From: Tannerella sp.
GTDB lineage: Bacteria; Bacteroidota; Bacteroidia; Bacteroidales; Tannerellaceae
Assembly: GCA_031268395.1 (NCBI GenBank)
Contig: JAIRXI010000181.1
Span: forward strand, 1 to 10,221
DNA length: 10,221 nucleotides
Direction: 5' to 3'
The notes beneath the pieces were generated by a model. The model was not told where the DNA came from, did not search any database, and was given only the letters and a program-made list of their open reading frames with translations. Shown here piece after piece: positions 5,279 to 10,221 of the stretch; the first letter of the stretch is position 1; each line of letters begins with the position of its first letter. The translations under genes and the position numbers were made by a program.

Positions 5279-7924
5279 ATGGAACGAACATTAAAAAACG
5301 GTCTTTTAGCGATCGGTGCGTTGGCGGTATTTGCGGAAGCGCCGGCGCAAAACGCCTCCTATTTCAGGGGAGGGAAATTATACCTTGTCAACTCAAGTCA
5401 CCAGGACATTGCGTGGATGGACAGTCCGGACGAATGTATCCGCTTCCGTGACGAACAGATGATTACGCCGGCGCTGAAGCGGCTGGCGGAGAGTGAGTCG
5501 TACTGTTTTTCGGTCGAAGACGCCCTTTCCCTGCGGGAATATCTCGAACGTCACCCCGACCGCTACAGCGACATCCTGAAGTATACGCGGGAGGGACGGC
5601 TGGAATGGGGCGCCACCAGCAAGCAGCCCTACCCGTCGATGTATGACGGGGAAGCGCTCGTCAGGCAAACGTACTTCGGACGGAAATGGCTGCGGAAAAC
5701 ACTGCCGGGCGGCGACTTCCGCACGGCATACAACGAAGACGTCCCCGGCGTAGCCCTGCAACTCCCGCAAATCCTGGCCAGAGCGGGCATTCCCTATTAT
5801 CAGATCAGCCGTCACCAGCCCGGTTTTTACCGGTGGTTCAGCCCCGACGGCAGCTCCGTCCTGGCGTGGACGCCGGGACAGTATCACGACAAAACGATGC
5901 CCATTGCCGAAGCGCCGACGGAAGCAGCACGCACAGATACCCTGATCCGTTACCTCAGCGAGTTTGACGACTATTACAGAAAACGGCATATCCCGCCGGT
6001 GCGTCTCGTGCTCTATTCCTTCGACTTCTCCAAGCCGGTGAACTGGGACAGGTACATGGACGACTGGAACGGCGAAGCACAGGGAGAGAATGCAAGAGGA
6101 TTGCCCCTGATCGGATATTCCACGTCGACCCGGGTGATGGACGAGATTACTGCGGGACAGGATGCGAAATTCGACGAACTGCTCGGCGAACGCCCGAACG
6201 TATGGCTCTACATACACGGACCCTCACATCGCCGTGCCTTGAAAGCCGGTCGGGAAGCAAGCCGCCTGCTGACGGCCGCGGAAAAATTCTCCACCTTCGA
6301 CGCCCTGCTCGAAAACACGTTCAGCCACTACCCTGCCCGCGAACTGACCGGCGCATGGGAAGCAGCCATCTATCCCGATCACGGCTGGGGCGGCAACCGG
6401 GGCGACATTACCGACCGCCTCTTCCGCGACAAGCTGGAATTTGCACGCGACTGCGGACAGGCGCTGCTCGACCGCTCGCTCACCTCCATCGCCCGGCGCA
6501 TCAACCTGAACAGCGCATACCGGCAGGCCGTGACCGTCTTCAATCCCCTCTCCTGGGAACGTACCGATCCGGTAACACTCACGCTCGATGTGGAGGGGCG
6601 GGCAAATACACATTACCGGCTGGTCGACGCCGATGGCCGCGAAATCCCCTGTCAGTTTACGGACTGTCCGCCCACCGGCAAAAGAGACGAAGTGATCACG
6701 CTCCTGTTTGTGGCCGAACAGGTGCCGGCGCTGGGCTATAAGACCTACTACCTGACCGAAGGAGCGCCTCCGGCAGGCAACGACCGGATTCCATCGGCCG
6801 TCCCTGCCTACGAAAACAACTATTACAGGGCTGTCCTCGGCGACGGCGGCATCGAAAGTCTGTATGACCGGGAACTGAAACGGGAATTTTTCCGCAACGA
6901 CAAGTTTTCGGGCGGCGAACTGTTCACCATGCAGTCCGTCGGCAACGGCGCGGGCGAATTTACCGATGTGCAGCAGCCGACCATGGAAGGCTTCGACCAG
7001 CTGCGCAATTACCGGCAGCAGTGGCAGTGTGTCGAGACCGGCGCCGTGCGCGATGTCTTCCAGACCGTCCAGCCGCTGAAGGAAACGCAGGCCGTCGTGC
7101 GGATAGCCTTCTACAGGACCGTCAAACGGATAGACGTAGAGGTCGACCTGAACCGTTTCAGCGGCGAGAACTGGCGCGAGTTCCGGCTCGCTTTTCCGGT
7201 CAACATGAAACAGGCCAGCGTGGCCTATGAAGTCCCGATGGGCGTCGTTGAAGTCGGCAAAGACGAAATAAAGGGCGCCGCCGGATATTCCAAGGCCACG
7301 CAGATATACGGCACTCCCTGCCGCGACGTGCACCCGCGCGAGGTGCAGGACTGGTTCTCGGCATCGGACGGAAAAGCCGGCCTGACCATCAGTTCGGACG
7401 TGGCCGTCTTCGACTGGATCGATCCGACCGACCGCCCGGCGGATTACGTCATCCTGCAACCCGTCCTGCTGGCCAGCCGCAAAAGCTGCCACTGGCTGGG
7501 CAATGCCTACATACAGCCCGGCAACCATTCCTGCCGCTTCTCCCTCTACACACATGCCGGCGACTGGCACAACGGCTACCGGCAGGGCACGCAGGCGCGG
7601 CAGACACTCAAAGTGGCCGTTACCGATACGGAAAAATATCAGGGCTTCCTCCCCGAACAGTTCGGTTTCGGCGCCCTGAGCGGACAGGGCGCTGTGGTCA
7701 GCACCATAAAAAAATGCGAAGACGACGATTCCGTCATCCTCCGCTACTACAACATCGAAGGCAACGATGCCGAGGTGACGTTCAGCCTGTTCAGGGATAT
7801 CGAATCGCTCCGCCGTACAAACCTGATCGAGGAAGAACCGGTCGCCGGGACGTTTTCCGGAAAAGGATTCTCGTACAGACTGGGGCATCACGCGATCGAA
7901 ACGTTTAAAATAGGAACCAAATAA
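5279..7924 (+). CDS. Secreted glycoside hydrolase family 38 (alpha-mannosidase-like) enzyme
   Basis: An 881-residue exported enzyme, likely periplasmic, expected to hydrolyse alpha-mannosidic bonds by the retaining, zinc-dependent GH38 mechanism. The signal peptide is MERTLKNGLLAIGALAVFAEAPAQ (cleavage near 23-25). The catalytic domain starts with YLVNSSHQDIAW, where H41 and D43 correspond to the zinc ligand pair H-x-D of the family. D154 in AYNEDVPGV is the likely nucleophile and zinc ligand, and H368 in YPDHGWGGNRGD the likely fourth ligand. A helical middle part (about 330-430) precedes the C-terminal beta-sandwich half (about 440-880), as in other GH38 proteins. The length is in the usual range. 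It is followed by an MFS carrier after a 64-base gap containing a strong hairpin, suggesting that the released sugar is taken up by the next gene product. Exact linkage and substrate cannot be read from the sequence; other sugar specificity is possible. Confidence 0.86.
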   Translation: MERTLKNGLLAIGALAVFAEAPAQNASYFRGGKLYLVNSSHQDIAWMDSPDECIRFRDEQMITPALKRLAESESYCFSVEDALSLREYLERHPDRYSDILKYTREGRLEWGATSKQPYPSMYDGEALVRQTYFGRKWLRKTLPGGDFRTAYNEDVPGVALQLPQILARAGIPYYQISRHQPGFYRWFSPDGSSVLAWTPGQYHDKTMPIAEAPTEAARTDTLIRYLSEFDDYYRKRHIPPVRLVLYSFDFSKPVNWDRYMDDWNGEAQGENARGLPLIGYSTSTRVMDEITAGQDAKFDELLGERPNVWLYIHGPSHRRALKAGREASRLLTAAEKFSTFDALLENTFSHYPARELTGAWEAAIYPDHGWGGNRGDITDRLFRDKLEFARDCGQALLDRSLTSIARRINLNSAYRQAVTVFNPLSWERTDPVTLTLDVEGRANTHYRLVDADGREIPCQFTDCPPTGKRDEVITLLFVAEQVPALGYKTYYLTEGAPPAGNDRIPSAVPAYENNYYRAVLGDGGIESLYDRELKREFFRNDKFSGGELFTMQSVGNGAGEFTDVQQPTMEGFDQLRNYRQQWQCVETGAVRDVFQTVQPLKETQAVVRIAFYRTVKRIDVEVDLNRFSGENWREFRLAFPVNMKQASVAYEVPMGVVEVGKDEIKGAAGYSKATQIYGTPCRDVHPREVQDWFSASDGKAGLTISSDVAVFDWIDPTDRPADYVILQPVLLASRKSCHWLGNAYIQPGNHSCRFSLYTHAGDWHNGYRQGTQARQTLKVAVTDTEKYQGFLPEQFGFGALSGQGAVVSTIKKCEDDDSVILRYYNIEGNDAEVTFSLFRDIESLRRTNLIEEEPVAGTFSGKGFSYRLGHHAIETFKIGTK

Positions 7925-7929
7925 AAAAG

Positions 7930-7972
7930 GTCCGGGTCGATACCGGCGGAGCATCTCCACATCGACCCGGAC
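7930..7972 (+). other. Intercistronic hairpin between GH38 and MFS genes
   Basis: GTCCGGGTCGAT (7930-7941) pairs perfectly with ATCGACCCGGAC (7961-7972). The 19-base interior can form a smaller stem GGAG-CAT-CTCC. No T-run follows, so a full terminator is unlikely. It may protect the 3' end of the upstream message or lower expression of the carrier relative to the enzyme. Confidence 0.78.
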
Positions 7973-7988
7973 GGAAACCGAAAGAATC

Positions 7989-9146
7989 ATGAACCGTAAA
8001 CCGGATTATTCGACACAAAAACAGTTGCCCGTCCTGTTCGGGTTTTTTATCATGGGATTTGTAGACGTGGTTGGAATTTCCACCAGCTATGTCAAGCAGG
8101 CATTCGGATTGAGCGACACGCTTGCCAACCTCCTGCCGATGATGGTATTTGTATGGTTTGCCCTATGTTCGCTGCCAACGGGCCTCCTGATGAGGCGAAC
8201 GGGTCGCCGGACAATGGCGCTTGTCAGCGCAGCCGTAACGGCGGTGGCCATGCTGATGCCCGTGGCAAGCTATTCGTTTGTCTCCTTTTTGACGGCCTTT
8301 GCCCTGCTGGGGATCGGCAATACGATCCTGCAAGTTTCACTCAATCCGCTGCTGACGGACGTGGTCGAGGCGCGCAAAGTCACCGGTTTCCTGACGCTGG
8401 GGCAGTTTGTCAAGGCCGTGTCGTCGTTTCTGGGTCCCGTACTGGTCGGGGTGGCGGCGAGCCGGTTCGGCAACTGGAGTTATGTGTTTCCGGTATATGC
8501 CGCTGCGACGCTGCTTTTTTTCGTCTGGCTGTATGCCACCCCCGTGGCGGAAACCCGGGAGACCGGCACGGCACATGCAGGATTCGGCGTTGTCGCGTCG
8601 CTGTTGAGAAACAGGCAAATGCTGATCTGGCTATCCCTGATCGTACTGATCGTCGGGTTCGAGATCGGACTGATGACCGCCGTTCCCAAATACCTGGAGG
8701 AGCGCTGCGCCCTGCCCCTGGAAAAGGGCGGTCTGGGGTGCAGCCTGTATTATGCCGCCCGCATGTTGGGCACGTTTGCAGGTTCCTTTTTACTGGTGCG
8801 GATGTCGTCGCGCCGGTTCATCCTGTTCACCCTGGCCGCCGCCATGCTGTTCTTCGGACTGTTCATGCTGGCCGGAAGCGTATGGGCGCTGATGACCGGC
8901 CTGTTTGGCATCGGGCTGATGTGTGCAAACGTATTTGCCATCGTCTTTGCCGCGGCCATCCGGTCGGATGCGTCGAAAGCCAACGAAATCTCTGCCCTGA
9001 TGATTATGGGAGTAGCGGGAGGCGCCCTGGTGCCGCCGGTCATGGGCATAATCGCCGACGCAGGCAGTCAGTGGAGCAGTCTGTTTGTCCCTCTGGCCAT
9101 ACTGACGTATCTGTGGGCGGGTTCGTTTCAGGCAATAAAAAAATAG
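7989..9146 (+). CDS. MFS sugar transporter (fucose/glucose-type carrier)
   Basis: A 385-residue inner-membrane carrier with about 12 hydrophobic segments and no signal peptide. The loop between helices 2 and 3 carries the MFS signature GLLMRRTGRR (65-74). The start LPVLFGFFIMGFVDVVGISTSYVKQAFGLSD and the GIGNTILQVSLNPLL stretch resemble the fucose:H+ / glucose-galactose (FHS-type) carriers of Bacteroidota. The likely role is proton-driven import of a monosaccharide, plausibly the product of the preceding GH38 enzyme. It starts at the ATG just after AAAGAATC, and no better upstream start exists. The substrate is inferred from context only. Confidence 0.86.
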   Translation: MNRKPDYSTQKQLPVLFGFFIMGFVDVVGISTSYVKQAFGLSDTLANLLPMMVFVWFALCSLPTGLLMRRTGRRTMALVSAAVTAVAMLMPVASYSFVSFLTAFALLGIGNTILQVSLNPLLTDVVEARKVTGFLTLGQFVKAVSSFLGPVLVGVAASRFGNWSYVFPVYAAATLLFFVWLYATPVAETRETGTAHAGFGVVASLLRNRQMLIWLSLIVLIVGFEIGLMTAVPKYLEERCALPLEKGGLGCSLYYAARMLGTFAGSFLLVRMSSRRFILFTLAAAMLFFGLFMLAGSVWALMTGLFGIGLMCANVFAIVFAAAIRSDASKANEISALMIMGVAGGALVPPVMGIIADAGSQWSSLFVPLAILTYLWAGSFQAIKK

Positions 9147-9152
9147 ACCGTC

Positions 9153-9245
9153 ATGAAAGAATCAATCGAAGCGTACCGGCAGGAAGGAAAAGACCATGAT
9201 CCCTGCCTGATTCGGGAACAGCGGCAGACGAAACCCGGTGTCTGA
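9153..9245 (+). CDS. 30-residue ORF, possible stump of a third operon gene
   Basis: The ATG lies six bases after the MFS stop and the frame ends at TGA 9243-9245, immediately before the left arm of the large inverted repeat (9252). The product starts MKESIEAYRQEGKDHDPCLI and is hydrophilic. It looks like the amino terminus of an ordinary soluble protein rather than a random frame, and the spacing is operon-like. I infer that a longer gene may have been cut off when the repeat element arrived. It could also be a chance ORF; no family was recognised. Confidence 0.35.
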   Translation: MKESIEAYRQEGKDHDPCLIREQRQTKPGV

Positions 9246-9251
9246 AAAGGC

Positions 9252-9339
9252 CGTCATACGTTCAGCGTATGGCCTGGCCTGTTCTTCCGGCGTATGCGGC
9301 GGGATTTCACCGCTACATTCCTTCGAGCAAACGAACCTC
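9252..9339. repeat. Outer inverted repeat, left arm
   Basis: About 77 of 88 positions match the reverse complement of 10135-10221, with one 1-base gap. It begins with a hairpin CATACG-TTCAG-CGTATG (9255-9271) that may serve as 3' end structure for the MFS operon, and contains CGGCGGGATTTCACCGCTAC in the middle. The match reaches the window edge on the right side, so the true arm may be longer. No coding sense is seen. Confidence 0.88.
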
Positions 9340-9357
9340 ATTTCCACCTCCTTTTAA

Positions 9358-9441
9358 TAACAAAACAACCTCAGTAGCGGCAAGCAGAGGATATGGGCGG
9401 ACCTCATTACCTCCTTATCCCATACTGAGGTTGTTTTGTTA
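9358..9441. mobile_element. 84-bp palindromic mini-element flanked by TTAA
   Basis: TAACAAAACAACCTCAGTA (9358-9376) and its exact reverse complement (9423-9441) enclose 46 bases. TTAA stands on both sides (9354-9357 and 9442-9445), and the perfect pairing extends through it to 24 bp. The corresponding place in the right outer arm reads CCTTTTAACCCG without the hairpin, so this looks like an insertion with an empty site in the same window. The interior can pair further (GGATA with TATCC). Because TTAA is itself palindromic, the target duplication is suggestive rather than proven. It carries no gene and would need a transposase in trans. Confidence 0.6.
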
Positions 9442-9450
9442 TTAAACCCA

Positions 9451-9806
9451 AAATGTCCATTAGACATTTCCCCGTCGTGTCTGGAAGAGGGCCTGCCGGT
9501 AAAAAACAGCCCGTCCCGGCCAGGGACGGAATGTTGGTAGAAAACGGAATGCAGCAGAATCACCCGTCCCGGCCGGGACGGAATGTGAACGAAAAAGGGG
9601 GCACGGCGGACACCTGCCGGGGCTGTGTCCATCCGCCTGTCTTACCCTGCGCCAAATAAGGCCCTTCCGACCACATTCCGTCCCTGGCCGGGACGGGTGG
9701 TGTACCCCGTGTTTCCTTTTCTACCCACATGCCGTCCCTGGCCGGGACGGGCCGTTTTACCGGCAGGGCGCCTTCCGGACACGACGGGGTAGTGTCTAAT
9801 GGACAT
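9451..9806. repeat. Palindromic repeat unit A
   Basis: The two halves are inverted copies centred near 9630. Both ends carry ATGTCCATTAGACA-type sequence, then CCCCGTCGTGTC-GGAAG, CTGCCGGTAAAA and two copies of the GC palindrome. The centre (about 9590-9665) is unique within the unit and has its own stem GGACAC (9608-9613) with GTGTCC (9625-9630). The open frames across it are by-products of the repeats. Confidence 0.85.
9563..9751 (+). repeat. 189-bp direct repeat, copy 1
   Basis: It matches 9855-10043 over its whole length with four substitutions and no gaps, at an offset of 292 bases. It covers three palindrome copies and the unit centre. The high identity means a recent duplication or conversion between the units. 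Confidence 0.9.
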
Positions 9807-9821
9807 GTACACAATGCCCCT

Positions 9822-9848
9822 CGTTCATCGTTCATCGTTCATCGTTAA
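9822..9848. repeat. CGTTCAT heptamer repeat, locus 2
   Basis: Three tandem CGTTCAT units end in CGTTAA. They sit exactly where unit B should have its missing left arm. The same heptamer and the same ending occur at 2561-2580, next to gntP. Confidence 0.85.
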
Positions 9849-9854
9849 GGAAGG

Positions 9855-10043
9855 CCCGTCCCGGCCGGGACGGAATGTGAACGAAAAAGGGGGCACGGCG
9901 GACACCAGCCGGGGCTGTGTCCATCCGCCTGTCTTACCCTGCGCCAAATACGGCCCTTCCGACCACATTCCGTCCCTGGCCGGGACGGGTGGTGTTCCCC
10001 GTGTTTCCTTTTCTACCAACATGCCGTCCCTGGCCGGGACGGG
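9855..10043 (+). repeat. 189-bp direct repeat, copy 2 (start of truncated unit B)
   Basis: 185 of 189 positions equal copy 1. Unit B continues to 10123 with an inverted copy of the GTCTAATGGACAT end sequence. It lacks the first palindrome copy and left end, which are replaced by the heptamer repeat. Confidence 0.9.
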
Positions 10044-10134
10044 TTGACGGGCGGAGATTCCGTTTGCGGCCGGCAGGCTGTCCTCTCTTCCGGACACGAC
10101 AGAGCAGCGTCTAATGGACATTTCGGGTTAAAAG

Positions 10135-10221
10135 GAGGTTCGTTTGTTCGGAGGAATGTAGCGGTGAAGTCCCGCCGCATACACCGGAGGCACATGCCAG
10201 GCCCACGCTGAACGTGTAACG
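10135..10221. repeat. Outer inverted repeat, right arm (runs off the window)
   Basis: This is the reverse-complement partner of 9252-9339. Near its end it has a hairpin CACG-CTGAA-CGTG, matching the left arm's CATACG stem with one compensatory base-pair change and a one-base deletion. It lacks the TTAA mini-element between it and the palindrome unit. Confidence 0.88.

Larger units (their letters stand above)
9510..10043. repeat. Seven copies of an 18/19-bp GC palindrome in mosaic orientation
   Basis: The core is CCGTCCC-GGCC-GGGACGG, with or without one extra A (or T in reverse) in the centre. Copies: 9511-9529 (+), 9564-9581 (+), 9678-9696 (-), 9732-9750 (-), 9856-9873 (+), 9970-9988 (-), 10024-10042 (-). 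Orientation is set by a flanking C on one side and (A/C)ATGT on the other. Copies at 9511, 9732 and 10024 are followed, in their own direction, by GGTAGAAAA; the other four are not, so there are two subtypes. Centre spacings are about 53, 114, 54, 124, 114 and 54. Every copy can form a strong hairpin. Confidence 0.92.

Noticed and set aside
6224..7990. 588-codon minus-strand open frame opposite the GH38 gene
   Set aside because: The plus strand encodes a complete, motif-bearing GH38 protein; the antisense frame is open because of GC-rich codon use.
9358..9441. Retron-type msr/msd RNA
   Set aside because: No reverse transcriptase gene is nearby and the perfect symmetrical hairpin with an empty site fits an insertion better.
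9510..10043. CRISPR-like array of repeated palindromes
   Set aside because: Orientations alternate, spacing is irregular (about 54 to 124 bases), the spacers themselves repeat, and no cas gene is near.
9453..10195. Several open frames of 60-98 codons on both strands (repeating PARDGM / SRPGRN / PSLAGTG motifs)
   Set aside because: They arise from the GC palindrome read in different frames; both strands are open over the same repeats, and translation signals are lacking.
10154..10215. Resemblance to 16S rRNA (GTAGCGGTGAA, then ACACCG and GCCAGGCCCAC in the same order)
   Set aside because: Only an 11-base exact match and scattered short ones, with a missing stretch between; the left inverted arm has the same sequence with changes. 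Too little to call an rRNA fragment; an alignment to 16S would settle it.
9252..10221. Invertible promoter or phase-variation switch between the outer arms
   Set aside because: The arms match at only about 77 of 88 positions, no recombinase gene is present, and no promoter facing a gene was found inside.

Overview
The window looks like chromosomal DNA of a fairly GC-rich member of the Bacteroidales (Bacteroidota). The reasons are: several start-proximal boxes fit the Bacteroides-type -7 consensus TAnnTTTG; purine-rich ribosome binding sites are scarce; the gene set is typical (exported M28 peptidase, DUF1080 protein, GH38 mannosidase-like enzyme, GntP permease, fucose/glucose-type MFS carrier); and the left end is the tail of an AT-rich mobile element. 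I cannot name the genus.

Layout. Positions 1-540 are AT-rich and hold the 3' end of a small membrane-anchored mobile-element protein, two hairpin terminators, and a compact cluster of short repeats around GTACCTTTGC. That sequence fits both a Bacteroides promoter and the CTnDOT-type integrase core GTANNTTTGC, so this is probably the edge of an integrated element. Positions 541-1149 are GC-rich and appear non-coding; they contain a 23-bp tandem repeat array (860-958) and a long-loop hairpin. Then comes gluconate-type permease gene gntP (1189-2541, +), facing a two-gene minus-strand operon (M28 peptidase, then DUF1080 lipoprotein, joined by an ATGA overlap). A 15-bp-stem hairpin terminator separates the converging transcripts. 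Divergent promoters around 4929-5096 drive that operon leftward and, rightward, a likely operon of a secreted GH38 alpha-mannosidase-like enzyme (5279-7924) and an MFS sugar carrier (7989-9146). A 30-codon ORF follows 6 bases after the carrier and may be the stump of a third gene.

From about 9252 to the window end (and probably beyond) lies a nested non-coding repeat structure. Outer inverted arms of about 88 bp enclose palindromic units built from seven copies of a 18/19-bp GC palindrome in orientations ++--/+--. A 189-bp direct repeat is present twice with 4 mismatches. A TTAA-flanked 84-bp hairpin mini-element is present in one outer arm and absent from the matching place in the other. This is the least explained part of the window and the best candidate for something undescribed; it resembles a long-armed MITE or BIME-like mosaic element.

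Functionally, GH38 plus MFS suggests periplasmic release of a mannose-type sugar followed by uptake. The M28/DUF1080 pair is an exported hydrolase operon of unknown substrate. GntP imports gluconate or a related sugar acid. No SusC/SusD pair, regulator, tRNA, rRNA gene or CRISPR array is visible.
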